In this document: positions 52,732-62,840 of the stretch, one piece after another
Layout of the letters: each line of letters starts with the position of its first letter
How positions within the stretch are numbered: the first letter of the stretch is position 1
Program-made: the position numbers and the translations under genes
Assembly (NCBI GenBank): GCA_023014485.1
Contig: JAJOZX010012215.1
Span: forward strand, 37,003 to 101,002
Source of the DNA: Bathynomus jamesi
Taxonomy: Eukaryota; Arthropoda; Malacostraca; Isopoda; Cirolanidae
Direction of reading: 5' to 3'
DNA length: 64,000 bases
The notes under the pieces: model-generated
What the model was told of the DNA's origin: nothing
The model's database searches: none
What the model saw: only the letters and a program-made list of their open reading frames with translations

Positions 52732-55700
52732 TTAATAACAGACATGAATCGTACAGCAACTATGAAAGTAACTTAAATTTTGGTCTGGTTTTAATGAAAA
52801 TTCACTTAGTAACGTACTGAAAATAACATATAATGACTTTTTATTACGATATATTTGTTAGTAGTGTATTATTCTGCTGTGTGTCTGAAGGAATCATACG
52901 CCTGGCAGTAAGTGTCTCGGGGTACTGCAGCTCTGCAGCTCCTAGGCACGAGCCGCCACTGAGTGCAACTACTGGCAGGAACTTTTGCGGCGCTGTGTCG
53001 ACGTTATCAAGTATATCACGTCACGAGGACTAGCAATTCGTGGACACGACTCCCGTTTCGGTTCACCAAACAACGGCAACTATTACGGAATTTTGGAACT
53101 TTTAAGTAAGTATGACAGTTTTCTAGCTGCGCATATAAGCGAGCATGCCAACAAAGGTAGCGGACACACCTCGTATCTCTCTCATTTCATTTGCGAGGAA
53201 CTCATACTGTTGATGGCTGATAAAGTACTTCAGACGATTATCCGAGAAATCCACCAGTCAAAATACTACTCTCTATCCGTCGACTCTACGCCTGATGTTT
53301 CCCACACCGATCAACTGTGCTTCACCGTCCGATATGTGGTGAGTCTGGGTCCGTCGAGCAATTTCTACAGTTCATACCTATGAACACACATACAGGGAAA
53401 GGAATCGCCGACGTGGTCCTCAACTTTCTGGAGACGCATGGCATTCGAATTGGAGACTGCAGAGGACAGTCTTATGATAACGCAAGCAATATGGCAGGGA
53501 AATACAACGGCATAAAGAGCCACATCAAGTCAAAATCTCCGTATGCTGAGTTTGTGCCATGCATGTGCCACTCACTAAATCTTGTGGGTAAATCAGCAGT
53601 GGACAGTTGCACAGCAGCCGTTGAATTGTTTATGCTCATTCAGAATGTCTACATGTTTCTCGTCTCCTCGACATACCGATGGCGTCGACATGTAGAGGTT
53701 CTCGATAGTAGTTCCCGTAGTGAGAAACTAAAGGTCGACAAAGGTCTCTCCGATACCGCTGGTCAGCCAGATCAGATGCCGTCCAATCTTAACCGAAGGC
53801 TACGCCGAGAATATCGTGGTACTGGATGAGCTAGCAGCAGATACCAGCCAAACTGCGGAAGCCAGGATCGAAGCCAGGGGATTGTCTAAACAGCTTCAAC
53901 AACTCGAAACAGCCATTTTATTGGTTTTATGGAACACTATTCTCGAACGATTTCAAAAAACGAATGCATCTCTGCAAAAACAAGGAATGTCGTTAGACTC
54001 AGCCACCCTCTTGCTGAAATCACTACTGCAATTTGTTGAAGATCTCAGATCAAGATTTGACGAATTCGAGGACAAGGGCATCGGAAAGTGTGGTCATCGA
54101 GTATACAAGGAATCGACTCAACGTACAAAGAAGAGAAAGCGCCAATATGACGAAATCGGAACTGCCGAAGATACGAACCTGACACTGTTAGAAAATCTAG
54201 AAGAGGAAGAACCATTGTTGTCCCAAGGCGATATGATGACTAAGCTGATTGATGCAGCATTGCTTGTATATATTAAGTTAAGGTGTATATATATCCATCT
54301 CATAATTGTAAGGTTAGTGAAAAATTCACTTAATTTAGAGCTAGCATTTTTGGGCTCTTGTGGCATCATTGTTTGGGCACTCTTGTGGCATCATTTTTTT
54401 GGGGTGCTGCGCGTCTTTTCTACTCGTTTGTGGAATGCGGTACTTACAGGGTGTGGTCTTATAGAGAGCTCTCTTGCAATTCAGTTTGGTTGTTTAGATA
54501 CAAGATAGTTGCATCGTGCAACGGTGCAGGTTGTGTTGTTGTTGCAAGGTTTAGAAAGAAGACCATAAATAGTGCCCCTTTTGTTTTTTATCTTAAATTC
54601 ATGCAACTGAGGCCTAAGGTAGGCCCACATCGAGTCAGCAACCCTAAAGTAGGACCTAATAAGACCTCCAAGTCCGTAAGTTTTTAATCTAGCTTAACTT
54701 GGGCTGTAGGTTGAACTGGCCCTTCAGAGCTTGGCCGTTCACGGCTCAGCTGGGATTTTGAACCCAATAAAAAAATAATAACAGACACCAAGAGATTCAT
54801 TTCGGACCACTGCATTTCTACCGATAATTGATAAACTGTGTACCACTCTGAACACTCGTCTAGAAGCGTACGCTGTCCTGCAGAAAAGATTTGGATTTTT
54901 GTATTTCCTTCTAGTCCTGGACATCGACAGTCCTCGACGGTCAGCTGAACATCTAGTAGAATGCTATCCGGCTGATCTGGAGAAAGAGCTAGTAACAGAA
55001 GTTGTGCAGTTCGCTGCCCTAATGAAACTCACCGAAAGTGAAACAGAATCCCAGACGGAACGTGAAGACATGTGCAATAAATTTTGTTGGCATATGAACA
55101 CAAACGAACTGAAAGGAACATTCCCAAACATGGAAATAGCAATGAGAATATACCTGTGTATGTTTGTCACGAACTGTTCTGGTGAACGTTCATTCTCGAA
55201 ACTCAAACTGATCAAAAATTACCTTCGCTCCACAATGGGCCTGGAGCGCCTTTCGTCCCTGGCGCTGTTGAGTATAGAGCTTGAGGTGTTGCAGTTGGTG
55301 AGTTTCGAGGACACAATCACGCAGTTTTCCAAACAAAAAGCCAGGAAGCGTCCTTATTCATTACAAATCTACACTCTATCTACAGTACAGTAAGCTGTAC
55401 AGTTTAGCTGTTTATTAAGTGCATTACAACTGTGTAGCTGTTTATTAAGTGCATTACAATAACTGTGTAGATGTTTAGTAAGTGCATTACAACTGTGTAG
55501 CCTACTAGTGTAGCTGTATACACTGTATGTGTACATAGTTAAGTTATAGTCTTCAATATCACATTAATAAACCGAATGGCTTCCGCATGTGTGTTTTTTG
55601 TGTGTTAAAAAAATATATCTGTTATGTGCATTACAAAATATTGTCATTCATTAACACACTAAAATAATACATCCCGAGAAATAGTTTGCCCAAGGCCACG

Positions 55701-55902
55701 CACACTGTAAATGCGCCCCTGTTTCAACCTCTCAAATGTTCCGTGCGATGATTTCTCACTTCACAAAAGTCAAGCTTGTTGCTCCTCCTCTCGAGAGGCC
55801 AATATTTTTTTTTTCCGCAAAATTTAAGACACGGTATACTGCAAGATTTCTGAAAAGCATAAAAATTGCTCATTGGTAATATTTAATTTTGCTTATGGTT
55901 AG

Positions 55903-56842
55903 CAGGGCTGCCATTGCTAGGTTTTTCCACCCAAATCTGGGTTTTTCAACACTTTCCTGGGTTTCTTGGTTTTAATTTTAAAAATTTCATGAAATCTGGG
56001 TTTTTGTAGGCTTAAAGTAAGGCAGACAGATAAAATGTACCGAATTTTACTACTCTAAATAAAATATAATAAAGCAACGCTTTGTTTGGTAATATCATAA
56101 AGCGTTTTTTGAAATGCTATGACAGTAAAGCTGCATGTTTGTAAGGAGGATGTCAGTTGCGCAAAACTGGCAAAAATTCTCGACTCCAGGATTACCATCT
56201 GGTATTATTAATAACGAAATCTGAGCAAATTTGGTGATGAAAAAGCAATTTTGTATTTAAAAATTTATTTGGTATTCTGGTAATGAAATGAGCTAAATTT
56301 GGTAATGTATAAATAAGAATGTGAGAAAAATTGAGTTCCATTAAACATTGCATTCCATAAACATATTAGAAACATGTTACAACAAATCATTGCTTAAACG
56401 TTTCGATCAATTTTACTAATTATTCAGTTCTGAGTATTTATACATACTGATACAAATTTGTTAAAACGATACTGATGTTTAAAGCAAATCGCAGTCATAA
56501 ATTTACTGTTTAACTGACTTTGGAGCTTACTCTGAATAATTGTAGACAAATCGAACGAACATGTTGCAGTTTATTATTTGGCAGCATTAGTCATGGGCGG
56601 GCGAACGTGCAATTTTCGTTTGATTTATATTTTGTGTCAGTAAATTGCATTGAAATTTGAATGAATATATATATACCTAAATACAATTTGGCAATAAATT
56701 GCTTCATTTGGTACTAAATTGAAAAAAAAAATGGTATTGGTGCTCCGGTATTGGTGATCTGAGTTTTTTTGAGGATCATCTAGGTTTTTTTAGTGTACGA
56801 TCTGGGTTTTCTTTCATTATCATTAAGTCAGTGGCAGCCCTG
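55903..56842. mobile_element. hAT-type MITE with CTGGGTTTTT repeats
   Basis: The ends are CAGGGCTGCCATTGCTAGG at 55903 and the complement of CAGGGCTGCCACTGACTTA ending at 56842. Flanks ATGGTTAG (left) and, one base offset, ATTGGTTAG (right) suggest an 8-bp TSD with a small slip. AATCTGGGTTTTT units recur near both ends. There is no coding frame. Confidence 0.72.
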
Positions 56843-56892
56843 CATTGGTTAGTTTAGTATTCTTATGGTTAGAACAGTTTATGGTTAATATG

Positions 56893-57176
56893 CAGTAAAT
56901 GCCATCTGTATTTCTAGCAAGAAATATATTTTTCTAGTTTAATTTGATATGCTTTATTCAAATCTAAACTTCATTTGTTGGGCAAATTTTTTTTAAATAT
57001 GATTAAAATGTAAATTTTCATAATAAAATACATCAGCCCATTGGATTGTGTAGGTTAGGGCAGGTTCCCCTTTGGAACATTTGTCCAACAAATGAAGCTT
57101 AGATTTGAATAAAGCACATCAAATTACACTAGAAAAAATATATTTCCTGCGAGAAATGCAGGTCATGGCATTTACT
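56893..57176. mobile_element. Foldback element with ~95-bp inverted arms
   Basis: Arms of about 95 bp (56893-56985 and 57085-57176) are imperfect complements, including TTATTCAAATCTAAACTTCA and ATTTGTTGG. The centre is about 100 bp. It has no frame and no clear TSD. Confidence 0.7.
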
Positions 57177-57296
57177 ACATAATTACATAGTTTATTCTTT
57201 TTGGCGAGTATACTAAAAAAAAATTACCATTTAGGAATTTTTGCTTTTTAGAAATTTTATATTCCTAGAACTTTTTACCGAAACTGTATTTTCGTT

Positions 57297-57395
57297 TCAA
57301 ATTTTTGCAAATATTAAGTTTCGGGGGCACCAGTTTTTCAACAGTCGAAATTTGTTATAAGGATCTTAATTAGGTTGAAAGTTGATAACGTCATC
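57297..57395 (+). repeat. Left arm of a ~3.9-kb inverted pair (partner 61062-61160)
   Basis: GCAAATATTAAGTTTCGGGG, then GCACCA, TTTTTCA, AGTCGA and TGAAAGTTGATAACGTCAT are mirrored on the minus strand at 61062-61160 with about 80% identity by eye. They may be the ends of an older element that now contains several MITEs. Confidence 0.6.
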
Positions 57396-57585
57396 TTGAG
57401 CTTTTGGCCAATAGTGGCAGATCTATAGATGGCGTCATCAATTTTCGTTCAATCGAGATCCGTGTAACAAATTTCAGGAAATGTCAAGTTCAGGGAACAA
57501 TTTTTTTTTTTTTTTACTTCTGGCTGGCCAAAGTTGGTCACGTAGGAAATAACGGAGCAAGTGTAGTTTACGTCCTCCTGTGGTG

Positions 57586-57767
57586 CCTAGTGTAGTTTAC
57601 GTTCCCTTACATTATCCTAGTGTAGTTACATTCCCCTACATTATCCTAGTGTAGTTACGTTCCCCTACATTATCCTAGTGTAGTTTGCGTTCCCCTACAT
57701 TATCCTAGTGTAGTTTGCGTTCCCCTACATTATCCTAGTGTAGTTTGCGTTCCCCAACTTTGTCCGC
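57586..57767 (+). repeat. Minisatellite, six ~31-bp units
   Basis: Units read CCTAGTGTAGTTTGCGTTCC followed by CCTACATTAT. The last three are nearly identical and the first ones diverged, so the array has expanded from one side. Confidence 0.9.
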
Positions 57768-57805
57768 GTATACCTAATCAAATAAAACGTTAAAACTAAC
57801 GAAAA

Positions 57806-57852
57806 TATTACGACTTAACCTAACCAATCGTCAATATATAATATATATATAT

Positions 57853-57901
<49 letters not shown>

Positions 57902-57950
57902 GATTGGTTGGGTTAAGTCGTAATATTTTCGTTAGTTTTAACGTTTTATT
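57806..57950. repeat. CCTAACCA-family palindrome around (TA)n
   Basis: ACGAAAATATTACGACTTAA, then CCTAACCAATCGTC, then about 60 bp of (TA)n, then the complement GACGATTGGTTGGGTTAAG, CGTAATATTTTCGT. The TA run may be a decayed palindrome centre. Confidence 0.75.
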
Positions 57951-58310
57951 TGATGGATTCATTTAAAAAAAATGTCTCCTAAAGATCCTAGTGTAGTTTA
58001 CGTTCCCAACTTTGACCTAGTGTAGTTTGTGTTCCCTTTTGCGTCAGGGGGCTGTAAACTACACTTGCTCCGAAATAATTAACCAATCCAGAACGACCAC
58101 CTAACCTATTGTGACCTAACCCAGATGCAAGAGTCGCCCTGCTTGTCCCATTAGTATAAAATGGGTTTATCACCAAAATCTAATGTCTTAGGAACTTAAT
58201 ATTAGCCCAAGTTTCGACTATTTACTAACCTAACCTAACCAAGCATGCTCCTAACCAGGCATAAGTACGTCTAACCCGGACATAAGATTTACCCCGCTTT
58301 AGGTTACTAT

Positions 58311-58380
58311 ACAGGGGTGTAGTCGAGGGGTAACGCGGTATAATGGCGTTATACTTTCTAAAATGTCAGTGAAGTAGCGT
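58311..58380 (+). repeat. Possible solo MITE end (CAGGGGTGTAGTCGAGGGGTA)
   Basis: CAGGGGTGTAGTCGAGGGGT, then AACGCGGTATAATGGCGTTATAC-like palindromes, look like a hAT subterminal region. I found no second end. Confidence 0.35.
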
Positions 58381-58449
58381 TATACTACCTACTGTAGTAG
58401 CCATAGCTGAATGCTGAGCACTTACGGACTTTTATCCAGCACTTATCTC

Positions 58450-58968
58450 GGATCACTTTAACATATTGCTTCCCAAAGCATTCGGGAAGCAATATGTTAA
58501 AATGATCCCTCCTGGGAAGCAATATGTTAAAACGAGAAAGGCTGGTTGGTTAGAAAGAGGTTGGTAATCTAGGCTAACTAACGAAAATATCACGACCTAA
58601 CCTAACCAATCGTCAAGGGCGTACAGTTGACCTAACGATTGGTTAGGCTAGGGCGTGATATTTTCGTTAGTTAGCCTTATCTAAAGAAGGCTGGGAGCCC
58701 TGATCTTCAGGTGATCCAAATATTTTACATTCACAAAATGGCAAAGCATAATAAGTTAAGTTGTCCATAAATTTACATTTTCTCGACTAGCTAATCTCTA
58801 AATATTATAAACTATTGTAATGTAACTGTAATTGGTTGTGTAATGTCTATTATTGGGAAGCAATATGTTAAAGTGATTAACACTGAGAAGCAATATGTTA
58901 AAGTGATATACACTGGGAAGCAATATGTTAAAGAGAGGTTCCTGGGAAGCAATATGTTAAAGTGATCC
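58450..58968. mobile_element. MITE built from GGGAAGCAATATGTTAAAGT units
   Basis: The inverted ends GGATCACTTTAACATATTGC (58450) and the complement (ending 58968) contain the unit GGGAAGCAATATGTTAAAGT. The unit is repeated once more near 58486 and 58516 and four times in tandem at 58855-58965. Another palindromic repeat (58572-58676) sits inside. Confidence 0.68.
58572..58676. repeat. CCTAACCA-family palindrome, best-preserved copy
   Basis: GGCTAACTAACGAAAATATC then ACGACCTAACCTAACCAATC is mirrored at the right end; arms of about 39-41 bp, 105 bp in all. The centre has GGGCGTACAGTTGACCTAAC. This is the clearest copy of the family seen at 15186, 15335, 32597 and 57806. Confidence 0.8.
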
Positions 58969-59948
58969 CTTATCCCCCCTAGTTTTCCGCTCCACTTCAG
59001 TGGAGAGTACCAAGACGACATATTTTGAAAGGTTGGTACCTCACTCATTATAATTATTATAGTTGTCTATGGCATGTAGCTACAGGCTCCTTGCCCTAAC
59101 AGACATTCGTTCTGTATGGAGCCTATTGTAGACTATATGTAACTGTAGTATCTACTATATCACTATGAAACTGCATTATACCGTATACATACGACTGATA
59201 CGAGTATCTATCTATATGTGTGTTTTATTCAAATTAAAAGTAACTAGAGCATGCACTGTATTTGTAGTTTTATTTAATAAATATATATTTTTTATTTTCG
59301 AATTAACTTTTACTATTTGTATACAGTAATTGTTCTATGAAACGCTCTATTAAAGTTTTGCCTGTAGCGTTACCCTTCCTAAAATTTTAGGACTAGAAAA
59401 TGCGTAGGAAAATAAGTTACTAACGTAACTTACCTTCTATGTAGATAGGAATATCACACCGTTCCTCAATCATATTCGTGTAAGCACCGGACTCTAAAGG
59501 TAATAGAATGGTTTACTGTAAAATGTTTGAACCCTTCCTTACCTAAATCCTGATACGATTTCCAGCCTTTATTATGCACGAGTAACTAACAAAACTTTAG
59601 TGTAAGTTAAATGAGATTAGCAAATTATGTTCTTGTCGAGAGGGCTAATTTACGAGTACATGCACACTCTTTGTGTAGACATGTGAACCGAAATTACTCA
59701 TTGTCTTGTAAATTACATTCCTCCACTCGTATAACTGTAAATAAGCTAACACTTCACTGTCATCTTTTAGAAGTTCCATTAAATTTCTGAGGGTAGAAAA
59801 GCACGTTTCTCACTCCACCTTGAACTTAAAACTTAAAAAAATGTTGGTTGGTCAGTTGGTTGGTTGATCTGTTTGCTATAATGTACTGCGTGTAACTGAT
59901 TTGACACGAATGACTGCCAAAGGACAAGATTTGTCATAATTAGCCGAC
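58969..59948. other. No recognisable gene
   Basis: AT-rich DNA with short frames only. I see no inverted ends or tandem array beyond scattered GTTGGTTGGT-type simple sequence near 59842. Confidence 0.5.
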
Positions 59949-61049
59949 GCACAGTGCCACAAATGAGTTAAAAAACGGCCAAAATTATTTTTTTCGATTG
60001 TACTTAGTTTTATGTAGTTGAAATGTTTAATTATGATTTATTTTAATAAAAAATTATGTTTAGTACCTTTTGTATATATGTAATGGTGACATATTGAGTG
60101 ATTTTTCTATAAATAATAATAATATTCCAAATCAATAGGTTATGACCTACTGTAGTTTCTTAAGTTTCTCAAATTACTAAAAATATACTAAACAGATAAT
60201 TGTTAATTAGGCCTATGTTTTGCAGATTTTGTCAAATGACATACTAAAATAAGTATGGTTTCATTTTAATCACTATACACATCTATTGTTTAAAACATTA
60301 TTTGATAACCTGCTACTATATCAGAAGGGGTAAATAAAAAACATCGTAATACCTCTTAAAGTTTATGAAATTAATTCCCCCAAAATAAGTGTGAAAACTG
60401 ATATGAAAAAAAGTGTAAATAGTGTAAACAAAATTACAAAAACTTCATATTTAGAACATATCACGCATCACTCTTCTGGCAGACTTAGTTAGTTAATACA
60501 TGAAAAACATGTTCTAACACGCAAAGTCGCAAATAGTCGCAAAAACGTTTTGTTTCTTTGATTTACTTCAAGGTTGCATTAATGTTTAACACAAAAATTA
60601 CATTCCCCAAAATTCCCCATTTTTTGTTTTGCTAATTTTACACATTTTCTAGATTGGCAATATCATAGATTACAGATTAAATTGTTTAGTTTTTTTAATT
60701 AATGCTATCTTTTTAGTTTTCAATAAAAAAATATGCATGAAAATGTTCTAAATTGTTTATTCTTTCAATAGAACTAAGCAGAACATGAAACTACAGACAA
60801 TTTTTTGTGATATAGTAACTTCAAGTAAGTTGTTAGAACAAACATATTTTGTCCCCTCCAAGATATTTTAAGACAATGTATATTATTTCGTAGATTTTTC
60901 TTGCCTTAATGTAAGAGAATAAAATTTCAAATACTTAAATCAGTAAGTAGAAGTGTTTTATTTTGACGTGGAAATGGTTTTAATATAATTTACTTAAATT
61001 TGTTATTTTTGGTTTTTGGCCGTTTTTTAATCCATTTGTGGCACTGTGC
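59949..61049. mobile_element. Non-autonomous element with GCACAGTGCCACAAATG ends (possible CMC/Chapaev-like)
   Basis: The ends are GCACAGTGCCACAAATGAGT at 59949 and the complement of GCACAGTGCCACAAATGGAT ending at 61049, followed inward by AAAAAACGGCCAAAA on both sides. GAC flanks both (59946-59948, 61050-61052). CACAGTG starts and short duplications are known for Chapaev-type elements; this is inference. The 1.1-kb interior has no frame. Confidence 0.65.
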
Positions 61050-61061
61050 GACGGCTCGTGA

Positions 61062-61160
61062 TAACATCAACTTTCAAACGAATCCTGATCCTCCTAGTAA
61101 ATATCGACTTCGTCAAAAAGTTGGTGTCCCCGAAACTAAATATTTGCCTAAAATCTAAGA
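61062..61160 (-). repeat. Right arm of a ~3.9-kb inverted pair (partner 57297-57395)
   Basis: See the left arm. The order TCAACTTTCAAACGAATCC, ATCGACTTCGTCAAAAAGTT, GTGTCCCCGAAACTAAATAT is complementary to it. Confidence 0.6.
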
Positions 61161-61446
61161 CAAATATGACTATATTAAATTATATTTAATGGGTACTTAC
61201 GTCTACCAACAATAGAGTTGCATGTAATATTGCACTGTATAGGAATGTTTTACTACAGGAACTCTTTAGGAGCGAATTTTCTTAGGAAAAAACTTAAGAC
61301 ATTTCAAGTTTTCACGCGAGTTTTTCATGACCATTTTTGTTTCTATATTTTTTACTGGCCAAGTCATGCTAAAATTAATATTTTAACAATGGAAACTTCC
61401 ATGTTCCGTTTTGAAACCTCAAAACAGTATATTTTAAACCATTTAA

Positions 61447-61532
61447 CCCTTTACTACCCAAATATTTTGTAGGGTTAAGTTATGAATGCGTGTATTTGAA
61501 AGGTTACAAATTTGTCCTTTTGCAGTAAAGGG
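61447..61532. mobile_element. Short piggyBac-like MITE (TTAA target)
   Basis: TTAA at 61443-61446 and 61533-61536 frames inverted ends CCCTTTACTAC and GCAGTAAAGGG; 86 bp in all. TTAA with CCCTTT starts fits piggyBac-derived MITEs. Confidence 0.6.
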
Positions 61533-61877
61533 TTAATTTTGACATTTCATATCAACAACACCAATGTAACTCGTCACTCGTGCAATAAAATTAATCTCCC
61601 CCATCGAAGTTCATTCAAGAAGGGTGACACTCGAGAAGTGACACCAAATTATTACTTGGCTGGAAACGGAATTAAATATTATCTGCCAACATAATTAAGG
61701 CTCGTATTAGTTAAATTTGTTAGTAATGGTTGACTTTTGTATCCTTTAGAAGAAACCATACGCTTCACATAAGGTTGACCACAGTTCATAAACTACTTGT
61801 GAGATAAAATTGTTTATTTCGTATACCAAAGCTTCAGTTATCATTTAGGAAACGTGACTCGTCACTCTTCTTATTAA

Positions 61878-61929
61878 CCCTTTTAATACCGTACCAGCGC
61901 GATCATAATGTTTCACCAGAAACAATAAT

Positions 61930-61975
<46 letters not shown>

Positions 61976-62182
61976 TATATATATATATATATATAATATA
62001 TCGCACTAAAATGCGACGTTTCTACAAATGCTAATAAAGATATATATAAATTTAGTTCAGTTGTCAGAAAAGAAACCAAAAATGTGCGTAATATAAGTGA
62101 CTAGTTACTAAACTATTTGGTTTTCAGTAACATAAAACTTGTACTTTTTGGTTTAAATAAAAAATAGTCGGGAACGAAAGGG
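61878..62182. mobile_element. piggyBac-like MITE with (TA)n core (TTAA target)
   Basis: TTAA at 61874-61877 and 62183-62186 frames CCCTTTTAATACCG and GGGAACGAAAGGG ends, 305 bp. A long (TA)n with palindromic breaks occupies about 61929-61999. Confidence 0.6.
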
Positions 62183-62401
62183 TTAATAAACAGATATCAA
62201 ACGCAGCCATTATTTTCAGAAACCTTTTTGATAAATCCTTCACCCCCATTTATGACGACTGTTTCTCCTGCAAAAAAAAAAAAAAAAAAATGTCGTTAGT
62301 CTAATTATTTTAAAAAATGTGTAGGTCCTATAATTTTAGCCAAAATGAAAAGTTTACCATAAGTTAACATGAGGAAAAGAAGTCAAGAAACGCTGTTTAT
62401 A

Positions 62402-62502
62402 CAGGGTATTCAAAAAGAAACGCAACCCATTGAAGAATGCATACATCATTGTAACCTACTCTTTTTTTTCCTATTTTGGGTTGCGTTTCTTTTAGAAAAC
62501 TG
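62402..62502. mobile_element. Mariner-type mini-element (TA target)
   Basis: CAGGGTATTCAAAAAGAAACG then CAACCCA on the left and the complement TGGGTTGCGTTTCTTTTAG, AAAACTG on the right, flanked by TA. It is 101 bp and nearly all inverted repeat, with no coding. Confidence 0.65.
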
Positions 62503-62534
62503 TAATACATCCATTAAATTAAATATTATTTAAT

Positions 62535-62630
62535 CAGAGCTGATCGTGCTGGAACCGTTCTCATCAGATCAGCGAAGTTAGGCGACTTTGGTTCGTTCAG
62601 TGGTTGGATGGGTGACCGTCTTCTGCATTT
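62535..62630 (+). ncRNA. 5S rRNA-like segment (SINE head or 5S pseudogene)
   Basis: CCGTTCTCATCAGATCAGCG, AAGTTAGGCGAC and TTGGATGGGTGACCGTCTTC match the middle and 3' half of eukaryotic 5S rRNA (compare CGATCACCGAAGTTAAG and TTGGATGGGTGACCGCCT). The first ~15 bases are weaker and the 3' strand of the terminal stem is replaced by TTTTAAATATATA. The internal promoter region is therefore largely present. It is followed by a (TA)n run and an unrelated body. This architecture is known for 5S-headed SINEs (SINE3 class). Confidence 0.7.
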
Positions 62631-62631
<1 letters not shown>

Positions 62632-62670
<39 letters not shown>

Positions 62671-62830
62671 TGGCTCAGGACGGTACCAGATGAGCCGGGT
62701 GTACCTGGCTATGTACGGTGGAGAGCGCAAGAGAGCAACTTGCTCCTCCACCAAGCCAGGACTAGAGGCGGGACCACCAGCTTGACCTTCGTGTGAAGAA
62801 AGACCGACGCACGGAACCCTAACAAGGTAT
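62632..62830 (+). repeat. (TA)n run and SINE-like body downstream of the 5S-like head
   Basis: The TA run (62632-62666) is followed by GCCTGGCTCAGGACGGTACC, a GC-richer body with GGAGAGCGCAAGAGAGCAAC and CCACCAAGCCAGGACTAGAGG, ending ACGGAACCCTAACAAGG before another TA run. There is no credible frame. It could be the SINE body or a separate element. Confidence 0.5.
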
Positions 62831-62840
62831 ATATATATAT

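Larger units (their letters stand above)
51274..52961 (-). mobile_element. Deleted hAT nested in the ZMYM1-type hAT (8-bp TSD AGTGCAAC)
   Basis: The ends are CAGTGGCGGCTCGTGATAAA at 51274 and CACGAGCCGCCACTG ending at 52961; AGTGCAAC lies on both sides (51266-51273, 52962-52969). Removing it restores the host frame KECNYWQELL. It retains the first and last parts of its own transposase on the minus strand. The middle is replaced by simple sequence, a tRNA-like CCAGGTTCGAACTCG block (near 51717) and a (CT)n(TA)n run (about 52484-52522). Confidence 0.88.
50464..55393 (+). pseudogene. ZMYM1-like hAT transposase (TTF finger, DUF4371-type core, dimerisation domain), interrupted
   Basis: It begins METSRDRDRRRKYKPGSEKR after a TTTCTCTTGCAG acceptor upstream. 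A repeated Ser/Pro/Ala linker follows (SAGPPVASTTSAAASSEDPS-type units, three times). The TTF-type finger reads CVYCFVCKLM and GFNDWKHG. A nested hAT splits KECN|YWQELL. The core continues with GLAIRGHDSRFGSPNNGNYY and VDSTPDVSHTDQLCF (first catalytic D), a frameshift near 53336, then CRGQSYDNASNMAGKYNGIK (second D) and VPCMCHSLNLVGKSAVDSCT. A gap of about 500 bp (54270-54780) may be an intron (AG at 54779) or an insertion. The end reads NCSGERSFSKLKLIKNYLRS (catalytic E / dimerisation block). It is inactive. Confidence 0.85.
50169..55722 (+). mobile_element. hAT with ZMYM1-type transposase (8-bp TSD TTTCAACC)
   Basis: The left end is CAGGGCCGCATTTAGGGGG (50170) and the right end is the complement of CAGGGGCGCATTTACAGTG ending at 55722. 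TTTCAACC occurs at 50161-50168 and 55723-55730, with one extra G between the left copy and the element. It carries the decayed gene 50464-55393 and a second hAT at 51274-52961. Confidence 0.85.
57553..58072. mobile_element. MITE with CGGAGCAAGTGTAGTTTACG ends and an internal minisatellite
   Basis: CGGAGCAAGTGTAGTTTACG at 57553 and GTAAACTACACTTGCTCCG ending at 58072 are inverted; AAATAA flanks both sides (57547-57552, 58073-58078). The CTAGTGTAGTTTACG end motif itself has expanded into a tandem array (57586-57767), and two more units lie at 57988-58030. The middle holds a CCTAACCA-family palindrome around a (TA)n run. Confidence 0.75.

Noticed and set aside
52985..53383. Separate host gene for the DUF4371-like region
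   Set aside because: It is collinear with the finger upstream and the dimerisation domain downstream inside one TSD-bounded hAT; the breaks are frameshifts and an insertion.
57586..57767. CRISPR-like array
   Set aside because: Units are directly abutting without unique spacers and the genome is eukaryotic; it is a minisatellite.
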